Positions 26,222 to 35,705 of a DNA stretch of 64,000 nucleotides are shown here, piece by piece (positions within the stretch are counted from its first letter, which is position 1; every line of letters starts with the position of its first letter). This DNA is from a bacterium (GTDB lineage: Bacteria > SAR324 > XYD2-FULL-50-16). The stretch spans positions 248,001 through 312,000 of the forward strand of contig JAHJTV010000073.1 in assembly GCA_018829445.1 (NCBI GenBank). Direction: 5' to 3'. A program made the translations under genes and the position numbers. Below the pieces are notes generated by a model that saw only the letters and a program-made list of their open reading frames with translations, was not told the origin of the DNA and did not search any database.

Positions 26222-26236
26222 TTTGACATTTTTTTA
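26202..26236 (-). repeat. RAYT-associated repeat, left copy
   Basis: On the minus strand this reads AAAAAAATGTCAAAATGA then AAGACCTGACCCCGAT, the same block found twice on the right at 27137-27218 in the opposite orientation. The last codons and the stop of the transposase gene lie inside it. Confidence 0.8.
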
Positions 26237-27072
26237 AGAAGCCTGCTGATGGTTGAATAGTGTAAACCCAGATAGTTGGATAATTCCGACTGAGTATAAC
26301 CGTGAATTTTAATTGCCTCTTGAATGATTTTATTACGGCTGGATTTTGAAAGGAGATCTTCTGATTCAAATAGCATTTCTAAAGATGGTCTGTTTAGCAG
26401 CCTTTGTTGTTTTGGAATTTCTATTGCTTCTATGTTTTTTAACAGGGGTTGCTTCAGCGTTGCAATAAACTGCTCGGTTCCCAGCACGCATTGAGATTTA
26501 AGGTCCTCCCATGGGGAAGACTGGTTCAATCCTTCATTGACAAAAGCTTTGTACTTTTTTTGAGCAATAACTTTCTTTTTCCCGAAGTGGTTTAGTGTCC
26601 AATCAATAGTAAGATATGCAGGGGGCTTTATCAATCCGGACGTTGCCCTATAACTACTCCAGGTGTATTTATCAACGGATTTTACCATATCTGCTCTAAC
26701 GGGGTTTAATACGATATAGCGACACAATTCCAGCAAGTAGATCTCTTTTTCAACTAAAATAGACTTAAACCTTCCTTGGAACAAATGTCCTACCTTTTTA
26801 TATTTTCTATTGTATGACTGGGTATAAACGCCGTTCAACTGCCTCATCCCGGACGACAGATTGGGTTCTATGGTTTCAATCAGCAGGTGGTAGTGATTAT
26901 CCATTAGACAATAAGCATGACAAAGCCAATGATAGCGATCGATTACTTGCTCCAGGATGGATAAGAAAATCTTTTTGTCATTGAAATGTTCAAAGATAGG
27001 TAATCTTGCATTACCGCGGGAAGTAATATGATAGACTGCACCTGGAAACTCAACTCTTAGAGGTCTGGCCAT
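26218..27072 (-). CDS. REP-associated tyrosine transposase (RAYT, Y1/HUH type)
   Basis: A 284-residue single-strand transposase. The N-terminal 190 residues form a Y1 domain: ITSRGNARLPIF, the HUH-type metal site in LMDNHYHLL, the helix with the nucleophile Tyr near GVYTQSYN, then GHLFQGRFKS and the CRYIVLNPVRA motif. The C-terminal ~90 residues end with a helix-turn-helix (YTQSELSNYLGLHYSTISRLLKK), common in one branch of RAYTs, and probably bind the flanking repeats. Those repeats lie on both sides (26202-26236 and 27137-27218). The gene appears complete and has a good start. Confidence 0.93.
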   Translation of the reverse strand: MARPLRVEFPGAVYHITSRGNARLPIFEHFNDKKIFLSILEQVIDRYHWLCHAYCLMDNHYHLLIETIEPNLSSGMRQLNGVYTQSYNRKYKKVGHLFQGRFKSILVEKEIYLLELCRYIVLNPVRADMVKSVDKYTWSSYRATSGLIKPPAYLTIDWTLNHFGKKKVIAQKKYKAFVNEGLNQSSPWEDLKSQCVLGTEQFIATLKQPLLKNIEAIEIPKQQRLLNRPSLEMLFESEDLLSKSSRNKIIQEAIKIHGYTQSELSNYLGLHYSTISRLLKKMSK

Positions 27073-27136
27073 TTTAAATCATTGATTAGTTGTTAAGAAG
27101 GATAATTAGTTCGCTCTTTGAGGTCTTATCAAGCTA

Positions 27137-27218
27137 TTCAAAAAATGTCAAAATGAAAGACCTGACCCTGATTTCTGTTCAAAAAATGTCAAAATGAAAG
27201 ACCTGACCCTGATTTCTG
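27137..27218 (+). repeat. RAYT-associated repeat, right side, perfect 41-bp tandem duplication
   Basis: Two identical 41-bp units (27137-27177 and 27178-27218) each contain TGTCAAAATGAAAGACCTGA and end in CCCTGATTTCTG. A partial third unit follows (27216-27233, CTGACCCCGATTTCCCTG). They are inverted relative to the copy at the 3' end of the transposase gene. Confidence 0.9.
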
Positions 27219-27383
27219 ACCCCGATTTCCCTGTTAAATTGACAGTAATAATACGATGGTTTAATAAATCAAAAAATGATACTTTGCACTTTTCCTATTG
27301 CTGTTTGGTTAACTCGCCTGTTTCACGGCAATTTGGGATCTGTTTTTTATATGGGATGGATATTCTTGTTTTGAGTTTAAATT

Positions 27384-28580
27384 ATGATAACAACAAAATT
27401 TAAATTTTCGAATGCCGCCTTCCTGCTGGTTTGTTGTATCCTTTTATTCCGCTCTGTGAATGCTCAAGAGGTTGTAAAAATTGCGGCAATTTTCGGTATG
27501 ACCGGCAGAGAAGCGGGTGGTTGGCAGAATGATGCTATTCTTGGAGTTCGCACCGCGGTTCAAGAATGGAATGAAAAACATTCAGATCTTCTGGGTAAAA
27601 AGATTCAGATTAATGTTTACGATAACCAAAGCGATAAACTTCGTGCTGCCGAAATGGTGAAGCAAGCCAAAGAGGATGGAGCTGTCTTTGCCATAGGAAG
27701 TCGGTGGTCGGGCATAACATTTGCCATGGCCATTGAAGCTCAGAAACTGAAATTGCCCTTAATTACTCCATCTGCAAGTAATAAGGAAATCACAGAAATA
27801 GGTGACCATATTTTCAGGATTTCATGGACCAGTTTTTATCCCGCCAAAGCCTTAGCCTGGTTTGCGAATCAGCATTTTAAAGGAAACATTGCAGTGATTT
27901 GTCTCCCTGTAATGGCAGGGCAAAGTTCTATTGGCTCTATTTTTATCGATGAGTTTCAGGCTTTCCGCCCAAATGCACAAATCCTCAAATTGGAAGTTGA
28001 TTACGACCAGGTTGATTTTGAACCCCAATTAAGACAGATTGAAGCCGCAAAGTCGGAAATCGTTTTTTTTGCTGCAAACAGAGCTGAACTTGTATTTCTG
28101 CAAGCAGAAAAACTTGGGTTTATGTTCAATTGGCTTGTTGATGACAGAGTTGGACCGAAAACGATTTCTTCCAGCCTTCAATCCAACACGATTTTTGCAG
28201 CGGCCATGTACTTTCCTGATATACATAATCGGCGCTTGCAGCAAACAATTCGAAAAGGTGAAATTCTGGCGGGTGAGCTGGGTCTTGAACCTAAGAATAT
28301 CAAGACATCGGATGTTTTTCCGCTCTCTTACGATGCAACCTACCTGGCTCTAACATCTATTGCCAAAGCTGAACGGTTAGATTCGACAGCGATTGTTGCT
28401 GCTTTAAGTGCAACAGAGTACGAAGGGATAACAGGAAAGATTAGCTTTGATATTAATAGAAACCCGAAGCGAGATGTATATATTATGAAAGCTTCACCCA
28501 AGGAAACCAGTTTCGTTTTTCAAAGAAAAATTCAGCTTCATGATGAGCAAAATACGATTGAGGAAATACTACTAAAATAG
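27384..28580 (+). CDS. LivJ-like periplasmic binding protein, likely sensory
   Basis: A Peripla_BP_6-type binding protein of 398 residues with an N-terminal signal peptide (hydrophobic residues 11-27 ending VNAQ). The start of the mature part, VKIAAIFGMTGREAG followed by AVQEWNE, and a later PLITPSASN and LSYDATYLAL match branched-chain amino-acid/amide binding proteins. No permease or ATPase genes are nearby; instead the gene lies 56 bp upstream of a hybrid histidine kinase. That arrangement suggests it presents a ligand to the kinase in the periplasm rather than feeding an importer. No ribosome site is evident at the start. Confidence 0.85.
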   Translation: MITTKFKFSNAAFLLVCCILLFRSVNAQEVVKIAAIFGMTGREAGGWQNDAILGVRTAVQEWNEKHSDLLGKKIQINVYDNQSDKLRAAEMVKQAKEDGAVFAIGSRWSGITFAMAIEAQKLKLPLITPSASNKEITEIGDHIFRISWTSFYPAKALAWFANQHFKGNIAVICLPVMAGQSSIGSIFIDEFQAFRPNAQILKLEVDYDQVDFEPQLRQIEAAKSEIVFFAANRAELVFLQAEKLGFMFNWLVDDRVGPKTISSSLQSNTIFAAAMYFPDIHNRRLQQTIRKGEILAGELGLEPKNIKTSDVFPLSYDATYLALTSIAKAERLDSTAIVAALSATEYEGITGKISFDINRNPKRDVYIMKASPKETSFVFQRKIQLHDEQNTIEEILLK

Positions 28581-28636
28581 GTGCTTTTAAATTGTAACAA
28601 TATCATAATATCAATAAATTAAAGCATGATGCCAAT

Positions 28637-31600
28637 ATGAGCAACCCCCGTATAACCAGAGAAATAGTTTTAATGCTTCTCCTGATCTCTTTAGGAGGAA
28701 CATTAATCTCTTATTTGTATTTTTCAAACAAATATAAAGAGCACCTTAATGAAATCCGACAGCGGAATTTTTCTTATATAAAGCTGGCCGCACAAACCGA
28801 AATGAACCGCATTGCCGGTGATCTTTTTGTGAGAAACCTATCTTCGGTAAAACTGGGGATCAACAAGGTTTTAACGAACGCAGATCTCGTTGAAGTGAGT
28901 GTCTTCAATAAATCAGGCGATCTGATAATATCAACAAATACATCACCTTCCATTCAATTAGAACCATCGTGGCTAAATGTGTTACTACCACAAATCGGCA
29001 AAAGCAGTGCAGGCACTTTTTTTACATCACACGATGATAATCGTTTGGCATATGTTCAACCTATCTGTGCCATTGGGGATCTTGTGGGTTTTCTGATGCT
29101 GGTCGATGACATTACATACGAAAGGGAGTTGAGACTCATTAATATAAATTTACTTGTTTTTTCCGCTGGAGTGAATATTTTTCTAATCCTATTGGTTTAC
29201 TCATTCCTTGCAAAAAAAGTCATAAAGCCTCTCCGTCGATTTTTGTATGATCTGGAGTCTTGTCATAAAGACTTTTCCCACAGGCTTGTCAATTATAGAA
29301 ATGATGAAATAGGTGGTGTTGCCCTGGAATTTAATGAAATGATGGATAAACTCCATAAAAGTTTCATTAAAATAGAACATGAAAAGGAATTTAGCGATCT
29401 GATTATCGAAAGCCTACCAGGAATCTTCTGCATTTATGGTGAAGACTTAAAGCTTAAACAGTGGAATCGTACCTGTGAACGAGCGCTCGGATATTCGTCA
29501 GAGGAACTGAAAAAAATAGAAATTACCGATCTTATAGCTAATGTGGACTCAGGAACGCTCATCAATTATCTAAATCGATTTGTTTTGGGGAATTTGCAGG
29601 TAAATAGACTTAACCTGATCACTAAAGCCCGAAAGCAAATTCCCTATATTTTTTCTGAACAAAAAGCCCTTATTGAAGGTGAGCAACTCTTTGTTGGAAT
29701 CGGGATGGATCTTTCAGAGAGAGAGTCTTTAAAGAAAGAATTGGCTCATAGTTTGGAATTATTTGAAGCCCTTTTTGAACAGGCCCCGATTTCAATTTCT
29801 ATCTACAACAAAGATGGATTTTTACTTAAAGCAAATGCACAATATGCAAAGAATCGAAATCTGGATAAAGAAATCATTGGAAGCAATATTTTGAATGATC
29901 CCCTCATGAAGCAATGTGGCTTCGATAAATATATGGGACAAATACTCGGCGGAGACACTGTGTATATACCTGAATTATGCATGGAAGAACCATTGAATGA
30001 TAATGAAGAACCAAGATGGAGGAGCATAAGTGCTTTCCCGGTGATCTCGAATAATGAACCAGACTTTGAAAAATTTGTTGTGGTGGGGACAGACATAACA
30101 GAACGAAAAAAAGCAGAGGAAGCAGTTAGGAAAAGCGAAGAAAAATTTAGAAACACTTTTGAATATGCTCCTATTGGCATTGTTATGCTTTCGTTAGATG
30201 GGAATTTTCTGGAAGCAAACCAATCATTTTGTAATATGATCGGATACTTTAAAGAGGAACTTCTTTTTTTGAATTTTGCCAATATCACCCATCCTGATGA
30301 ACAAGCTAAGGACAAGGAAAATATTGAAAAGCTAATAAAAGGCGAAATCAACGGCTTCCAGAGAGAAAAACGATATATTCATAAAAACGGGGACGAAATA
30401 TGGGGGAATGTTAATGTTTCGTTACTAAAAAATCGTGACGGAAATCCAATTCATTTGATTGGGCAAATTCTGGACACCACAAAAGCTAAAGGGGAAGAGG
30501 AAAAAAAGAAAAACCTGGAACAGCAATTACAGCAATCCCAAAAAATGGAAGCAATTGGGACTCTTGCAAGCGGGATCGCGCATGATTTTAACAATATTTT
30601 GACTCCAATCTTCGCATTTACCCAGCTTTTGGAGCGTAAACTGGCAAATGCTGATGATCATATTAAGAAACATTTACACGGTATAGGTTCCGCTGCATTC
30701 AGAGCGGCAGACTTGGTTCGGCAAATTCTGAATTTCAGTAGAAAATTTGAAACCAAAAAAAATATTGTCGATATTTTGCCCATTGCCAAGGAAACCGTAA
30801 AACTGCTTAGAAGCGCATTACCTGCTATGATAGAAATGAAAACGGAATTTACTGCGGAAAACACGCTCGTCATGTGCGACCCGACGCAGATACACCAGGT
30901 ACTTATGAATTTGGGGACAAATGCAAGAGACGCAATGTATCAAGACGGAGGAGTACTTGACATTAAAATTAACAATTATCACGAAACAATGGGTGATCTC
31001 ATTATCAAAAAAGGAGAATATCTTCTGATATCGGTCCGGGATACCGGTATCGGAATGGATCAGAAAACAAAAGTAAAGATATTTGATCCCTTTTTTACCA
31101 CAAAACCCGTTGGAACCGGGACAGGACTTGGCCTTGCCATATCTTACGGTATTATAAACTCATTGGATGGTTACATTCATGTCTTTTCTGAAATAGGCAG
31201 AGGTACCAAATTCCATGTTTATTTACCGGTTGTTGAGAAAACCGGGGCTTTCGAGCCTGACCTTCGACAGGAAATACCTGAAGGAACCGGTTCAATTCTA
31301 CTGGTTGATGATGAAGAACTTAACGTGACATCTTATACTGCCCTGCTTGGAGACATCGGCTATACTGTAGAAGGGTTTACCAATAGTCAGGAAGCCCTCG
31401 AAGCGTTTTTGAATAACCCTGAAAAATACGATTTGATTCTTACGGATTATACCATGCGCAATCTTACTGGAATAAAGCTGATAGAGAGGATAAGACAATC
31501 AGGTCACAATAAAATACCTGTGATTGTTTTTTCTGGAATCAGTGAAGCCATTTCAGACGCAGAGATAGAAAAAGTGGGAATAGAAGTAAAATTATCGAAA

Positions 31601-31660
31601 CCAATTGATTTATATACTTTGGCAACAGCGATAAAAAAAGTGTTAAAAACAAAAGGGTAG
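28637..31660 (+). CDS. Hybrid sensor histidine kinase with three PAS domains and a receiver
   Basis: A 1,007-residue inner-membrane sensor. Order of parts: transmembrane helix (~10-29), a periplasmic domain (~30-165), second helix (~172-192), HAMP (~195-245), three PAS domains (~255-360, 375-490, 500-615), HisKA with phospho-acceptor His649 in GIAHDFNNIL, an ATPase domain (N-box with Asn762, DTGIGMD at 802-808, GTGTGLGLAIS), and a C-terminal receiver (VDDEE at 890, phospho-acceptor Asp937 in LILTDYT). It follows the LivJ-like binding protein, a likely ligand-presenting partner. Its own receiver suggests phosphorelay or autoregulation. Target response regulator unknown. Confidence 0.93.
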   Translation: MSNPRITREIVLMLLLISLGGTLISYLYFSNKYKEHLNEIRQRNFSYIKLAAQTEMNRIAGDLFVRNLSSVKLGINKVLTNADLVEVSVFNKSGDLIISTNTSPSIQLEPSWLNVLLPQIGKSSAGTFFTSHDDNRLAYVQPICAIGDLVGFLMLVDDITYERELRLININLLVFSAGVNIFLILLVYSFLAKKVIKPLRRFLYDLESCHKDFSHRLVNYRNDEIGGVALEFNEMMDKLHKSFIKIEHEKEFSDLIIESLPGIFCIYGEDLKLKQWNRTCERALGYSSEELKKIEITDLIANVDSGTLINYLNRFVLGNLQVNRLNLITKARKQIPYIFSEQKALIEGEQLFVGIGMDLSERESLKKELAHSLELFEALFEQAPISISIYNKDGFLLKANAQYAKNRNLDKEIIGSNILNDPLMKQCGFDKYMGQILGGDTVYIPELCMEEPLNDNEEPRWRSISAFPVISNNEPDFEKFVVVGTDITERKKAEEAVRKSEEKFRNTFEYAPIGIVMLSLDGNFLEANQSFCNMIGYFKEELLFLNFANITHPDEQAKDKENIEKLIKGEINGFQREKRYIHKNGDEIWGNVNVSLLKNRDGNPIHLIGQILDTTKAKGEEEKKKNLEQQLQQSQKMEAIGTLASGIAHDFNNILTPIFAFTQLLERKLANADDHIKKHLHGIGSAAFRAADLVRQILNFSRKFETKKNIVDILPIAKETVKLLRSALPAMIEMKTEFTAENTLVMCDPTQIHQVLMNLGTNARDAMYQDGGVLDIKINNYHETMGDLIIKKGEYLLISVRDTGIGMDQKTKVKIFDPFFTTKPVGTGTGLGLAISYGIINSLDGYIHVFSEIGRGTKFHVYLPVVEKTGAFEPDLRQEIPEGTGSILLVDDEELNVTSYTALLGDIGYTVEGFTNSQEALEAFLNNPEKYDLILTDYTMRNLTGIKLIERIRQSGHNKIPVIVFSGISEAISDAEIEKVGIEVKLSKPIDLYTLATAIKKVLKTKG

Positions 31661-31832
31661 AGGCGTTGAAGGGCTGCGGCAAATTGTACCTTGCTGCTAC
31701 TTTGCTCATTGGTAGCTCAACAAAAAGCTGTTTTACGATATTATCGTTTAAGAAATAAAAACATTCTTGTACCGATTTTGGCACAAGACTTGGGAATACT
31801 ATTGAATGTTGCGAGTCTTGCTCTTCAATTCC

Positions 31833-32612
31833 TTAGGATTTTACTACTACTTCATCCCCGGCTTTCAGTCCGTGTCTCTTCTCTGCAGAATCGCAGAAAA
31901 CGCTTAACTCCAGTAGGCCGTCGCTGTTGATGATGGCAATGGAAGAGCCGCTTTTGCCTTGCTGATAGAATTTTACCGGTAAAAAACCGAGTGATTTGCA
32001 GGAAACACGATAATTTGGATTAGTCAGGGTTTGCAGGTGATCCCGGCTGATATTGGTGATGGCATTTCCAAAGCGATCGAAAAAGAGAATCTGTCCCTGG
32101 ATTTGGCCTCTGGTTACTGTTGGTGACGATTTGGGAAGAAGTAAAAGTGTCCGGCTGATGGGATTGCCAATCTCTTCAGGTGATATCCCGTTTGCCAGGT
32201 AAGCGGAGGCTGGGGCGAACAGTGCCAGACCGTCAAAACTGGTGTGAGACTGCCACCACTTGCATTGTTTTTTGATTTCATAGATCTGTTCGCTGCCATA
32301 ACGCCTGATGATTTCGCTGAATACACCGTTATCAGTTCCAATGAACCACCTGTTTTCGGATTTCAGAAGAATTGCCTGCCGCTCGGACCCTACACCGGGG
32401 TCAACAACGACCACGTGGATACTCCCTTCGGGAAACTGTAAGGTACTGCGGAGGAGAGTCCAGGAGGTCTGGAGGATTTTCTGCGGTGTGATATCATGGG
32501 TGATATCTACAATATTGGCATCAGGGCAGATCGTCAGGATTTTGCCTTTCATGGCTCCCACAAACCCGTCTGCGGTTCCGAAATCCGTTGTCAGGGTAAT
32601 CAGAGGTCTCAT
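31833..32612 (-). CDS. DUF62 (SAM hydroxide adenosyltransferase/chlorinase-fluorinase family) protein with altered active site
   Basis: A 259-residue member of the family that uses S-adenosylmethionine with water (or halide) to give adenosine. N-terminal TLTTDFGTADGFVGAMKG, THDITPQ, VVDPGVGSER and FIGTDNGVF are all present, and DRFGNAITNI starts the C-terminal domain. The family triad is Asp, Arg, His: Asp71 and Arg78 fit, but where the usual FHGRD-type motif stands, this protein reads SFDGLALFAP, so Asp127 appears in place of His and the following Arg-Asp is missing. Activity may therefore differ or be lost. It is codirectional with two small genes upstream. Confidence 0.85.
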   Translation of the reverse strand: MRPLITLTTDFGTADGFVGAMKGKILTICPDANIVDITHDITPQKILQTSWTLLRSTLQFPEGSIHVVVVDPGVGSERQAILLKSENRWFIGTDNGVFSEIIRRYGSEQIYEIKKQCKWWQSHTSFDGLALFAPASAYLANGISPEEIGNPISRTLLLLPKSSPTVTRGQIQGQILFFDRFGNAITNISRDHLQTLTNPNYRVSCKSLGFLPVKFYQQGKSGSSIAIINSDGLLELSVFCDSAEKRHGLKAGDEVVVKS

Positions 32613-32723
32613 AGAAATTGCCTTAAATAGATCTCTTCAGGGAGGGGCATTAATAGCTATAATCCCTCGCCCAAAGATGTTTATTTGAAAATGAACCGGC
32701 CTCCCGTTGATTCAATTTTTTAC

Positions 32724-32999
32724 CTATCTCTCAATCAGCCCTTTTCTCAACGGAAGCCACCAGGTAAAACCATATAACAGTGTTTTACCGACGATTATTC
32801 CGGTCGTCAGCTGTTTCTCTCTTCCAATCTTCAGCGAAAACGGGATTTCAGTCATATGAATGAGAAGCAGCACGACGATGGCTGTTTTAAAAAGCCATGC
32901 GAGAGGAGACGGCAATGCAAAGGCAAATAAAAACAGAATAATCCAAACCAATAAGACAGTATTCCGAGATAAAAGCCAGAAGAGTTTGTTGTTAAGCAT
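32724..32999 (-). CDS. Small membrane protein of unknown function
   Basis: A 91-residue protein with three hydrophobic stretches (about 10-28, 30-48, 65-82). It resembles small DUF1145-like proteins in size and pattern only; I would not assign it. AAGGA precedes the ATG at good spacing, which supports it being a real gene. It lies 16 bp after the stop of the Fe-S gene and 111 bp upstream of the DUF62 gene, so it is likely part of the same transcript. Confidence 0.6.
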   Translation of the reverse strand: MLNNKLFWLLSRNTVLLVWIILFLFAFALPSPLAWLFKTAIVVLLLIHMTEIPFSLKIGREKQLTTGIIVGKTLLYGFTWWLPLRKGLIER

Positions 33000-33015
33000 G
33001 GGATTCCTTTATGTT

Positions 33016-34011
33016 TTATACAGGGACTTCGATTTCACCCAGGGCCATTCTGGCAAGATCCCCAATGAATAGAATGGGGAGCTTTTGTTCCTGGGAGATC
33101 ATGGAAAAAGAGTGCATACATATCGGGCATAAACAGACCATGGCTTTAGCACCTGCATTCTTGGCATCAATGAAATTTTTCTCCTGATCCGGCTTGGGGT
33201 CGGCGCCGGTGAGCATCATTTTAGTACTTCCGCAACACATGGCGTTTAATCTGTCATATTCTCTCTCCACCCGTTTTACGCCGACCAATTCAAAAAGTTC
33301 GTCGATAAAGTGCTCTTTTTCCGGGGTGAATCTGGAAGCACAGGGGCGGCTGTAAGCGATCTCGATGTTCAATGGCTTAAGCCTCGATTTATTGGCCGTT
33401 AAGTATTCTACCAGGTATTCAGACAGGTGTATCGGCCTGAAGGGAACATCAATGCCATAATCCGGCGCCAGTTTTGCCAGTATGCTGTAACAATCATCAT
33501 GAAAACAGACCACCTCTTTTGCCTTGGTTTGTGCCAGTCTGTCGACAAGTTCCCGGGCATGTTTTTTTTGTACGCTCTCACCAGCCATGTGGCTGAACAT
33601 CACCCAGCAGAAAAAAGGCTTGCCGGCTACCGTGGGCAGATCGTACAATTCTCCCTGAATGAGATGGGCGTCAGTTCTGCTGAAGACGCACAGCGACATG
33701 ATACGATCGGCTTCCGGTATATCTTTCAGTTCGCCACTGAAGACATACCGCTGCTCCATCTGACTTACAGTGTCTTCTGTAATTGGTGTATGGTACTTTT
33801 CCTGGAGTTCCGCTACCAGATCAAACGGATTGGCATCGTTGGGACAATATTCGTTACAAGCATAACAGGTGATACATTTGTCCAGAACTTCCGCATGGTC
33901 GCCATTTCTCAACTGGTTAATCCATATCACCGCCTGATCTTTGTCTGCCTCAATCCATTGGCATGTTACAAAACAATCCCCACATTGATCACATTTTGTT
34001 TCATGGTACAT
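33016..34011 (-). CDS. 4Fe-4S ferredoxin-type/CCG-domain protein, heterodisulfide-reductase-like
   Basis: A 331-residue redox protein. Residues 8-60 hold two [4Fe-4S] motifs (CDQCGDCFVTC and CITCYACNEYCP). The C-terminal part carries cysteine-rich CCG-type sequences, for instance CCGSTKM and CLCPICMHS, along with CFHDDCY. This layout resembles GlpC/HdrD-type subunits that handle disulfides or membrane electron transfer. A GGAGG ribosome site precedes the ATG. It leads a likely three-gene transcript with the small membrane protein and the DUF62 gene. A specific reaction cannot be assigned. Confidence 0.85.
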   Translation of the reverse strand: MYHETKCDQCGDCFVTCQWIEADKDQAVIWINQLRNGDHAEVLDKCITCYACNEYCPNDANPFDLVAELQEKYHTPITEDTVSQMEQRYVFSGELKDIPEADRIMSLCVFSRTDAHLIQGELYDLPTVAGKPFFCWVMFSHMAGESVQKKHARELVDRLAQTKAKEVVCFHDDCYSILAKLAPDYGIDVPFRPIHLSEYLVEYLTANKSRLKPLNIEIAYSRPCASRFTPEKEHFIDELFELVGVKRVEREYDRLNAMCCGSTKMMLTGADPKPDQEKNFIDAKNAGAKAMVCLCPICMHSFSMISQEQKLPILFIGDLARMALGEIEVPV

Positions 34012-34145
34012 AATAACCTCCGTGTTAATTTCAACCCTGTGTAATGTGTTGCCCCGTAAAATTCGGGCTTTGAATCTTCTTCCTGCTTTTTACCCGCCTT
34101 TTGGTAGTTTGACAAGTAGAGAAGGGGCTCCGATTGATGGCGAAG

Positions 34146-35705
34146 TCATTTGAATGGGAAGAACTGTTGTTGGGCAGGTTGTTTATTCAACGGCGGAAAC
34201 CAACCTCCCCATCTGGTACTTAAAAGATGATAAGCCCGTCCGGCCGTTATGCGTTGATCTTGAGGCATGATCATGGCAACCAGCAATCCCAGGAGATTAT
34301 ATAGACTGTCCTCTTCCAGTCGTTCCCTGACAGTTTCATTTTTGATATAATTAATCCAAAAATCCGGAAGATATCGGGAGCCGCTATTCCGTGCTGAAAA
34401 GGGGATATTGTATCTGTGAGCGAATAAGGTGTTGAGTAGCGTTAGTGCCGCTGAATAAGCATCATTCTTTTCAAAATCGATTCCCTCTTCCAATTCTTCT
34501 GTTACATTCCATTCATCAGTCCCAACTCTGCTATAAGCCTTTTTGTCTGTTTCATTATCAAGAAAGAGGCTCTCGCGTGACGCTCCGAAATCGATAATCT
34601 TGACCTCTACTGGATCTCTCCCTCCCCCTCGAACAAGAATGTTTGAGGGCTTAATATCCAAGTGATAAATCTGTTTGTAGTGCATATAGGACAAACCGCC
34701 CAAAAGTCTCAGAGTTATCCAGTAATAGTCTCTTGCATGAAGATATCTATTTTTTTCAATAAAATCCTTCAAGTTATCTCCGCCTCTTTCCATTACCAGG
34801 TAAACGGAGTTATTACTTCCTTCTTTTGAGCTAAAAATATTGTAATCCTTCAGTCCAATGATAGTATCGTGTTTACCAAGGTGTCGCAATATCCTGGCTT
34901 CTTTAATCACTGCTTTTGCATCTTCAAAACTACCGGCATCTATTCGAACCGTTTTTATGATGCATTCATCGGCAGCAGCGCTACTACCATCCACCCTGTT
35001 TTGGGGATGTAAACTCCAAACTGCACACTTACTGATTGTGGCGGAACCATCTTCAACTATTCTCTCCATTTTTTTGTAGGAGACACCAGGGGAAATGATT
35101 CCGGGATACCTGTTATCTAATACTGCTTGATAGTTCTGCCAGAGCAAATTTTTCTCATTGTTACTGAGATTATCCAAAAAAGGTTTAAACTGATAGTAAT
35201 CTGCCATGTGGCTAACGGTATCTATAAAAGGATGTAATTCTCGGAGTTTCAAAAAATCCTGATGTTTGCTGGCTAATAATTTTTTAGAATCCTTGAAGTA
35301 GTGTTGTTCCAGTGATGCCAGGATCGATTTGTATATTGCGTTGAAATCGTTATAGGGAGGGCAGATGATATATGCTTCCTTTCTATTATCTCCTTTCGAC
35401 TTAATATGGAAACAAAGATCGTGAGGATTGGTCTTTCTCTCTTCTTTGTATTCTCTGGTGGTACATCGATTTAAAACGATATCAAAATCAGAAATTTTTT
35501 CAAAGTTGATGATTTTTAAGAATTTAATACGAGTTTTGTCGAAGCTATATTTAAATATGGAATCACCTGTCGTGTAATCATAGCCATCCCTTTTACACCT
35601 TCCATCAACCTCTACCCACATTTTACCGCTCAATCGAATCTCCTCAAGAGCAAATGAAGGCAAAGATATCAATAGGGAAGTGATTAGAATTAATGACAGT
35701 TTCAA
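34146..35705 (-). CDS. Exported eukaryotic-like protein kinase with signal peptide
   Basis: A 519-residue protein with two clear parts. Residues 1-20 form a Sec signal peptide (hydrophobic core, cut near SFA/LEE), followed by a 175-residue region with a beta-rich start that is not recognised, though it has some resemblance in pattern to a PH-like fold. Residues about 215-490 are a protein kinase: glycine-loop region VEDGSATIS, Lys251, helix-C Glu269, HLDIKPSNIL with catalytic Asp350 and Asn355, IDFG with Asp372, and DAYSAAL with Asp415. All catalytic residues are present, so it should be active if ATP is available. The TTG start has GGGAGAG upstream. An exported kinase is odd; it may act in host cells or the periplasm. 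Confidence 0.85.
   Translation of the reverse strand: MKLSLILITSLLISLPSFALEEIRLSGKMWVEVDGRCKRDGYDYTTGDSIFKYSFDKTRIKFLKIINFEKISDFDIVLNRCTTREYKEERKTNPHDLCFHIKSKGDNRKEAYIICPPYNDFNAIYKSILASLEQHYFKDSKKLLASKHQDFLKLRELHPFIDTVSHMADYYQFKPFLDNLSNNEKNLLWQNYQAVLDNRYPGIISPGVSYKKMERIVEDGSATISKCAVWSLHPQNRVDGSSAAADECIIKTVRIDAGSFEDAKAVIKEARILRHLGKHDTIIGLKDYNIFSSKEGSNNSVYLVMERGGDNLKDFIEKNRYLHARDYYWITLRLLGGLSYMHYKQIYHLDIKPSNILVRGGGRDPVEVKIIDFGASRESLFLDNETDKKAYSRVGTDEWNVTEELEEGIDFEKNDAYSAALTLLNTLFAHRYNIPFSARNSGSRYLPDFWINYIKNETVRERLEEDSLYNLLGLLVAMIMPQDQRITAGRAYHLLSTRWGGWFPPLNKQPAQQQFFPFK

Noticed and set aside
27137-27218. Possible CRISPR array
   Set aside because: Only two adjacent 41-bp units without spacers; they match the repeat at the end of the RAYT gene and are therefore transposase-related.
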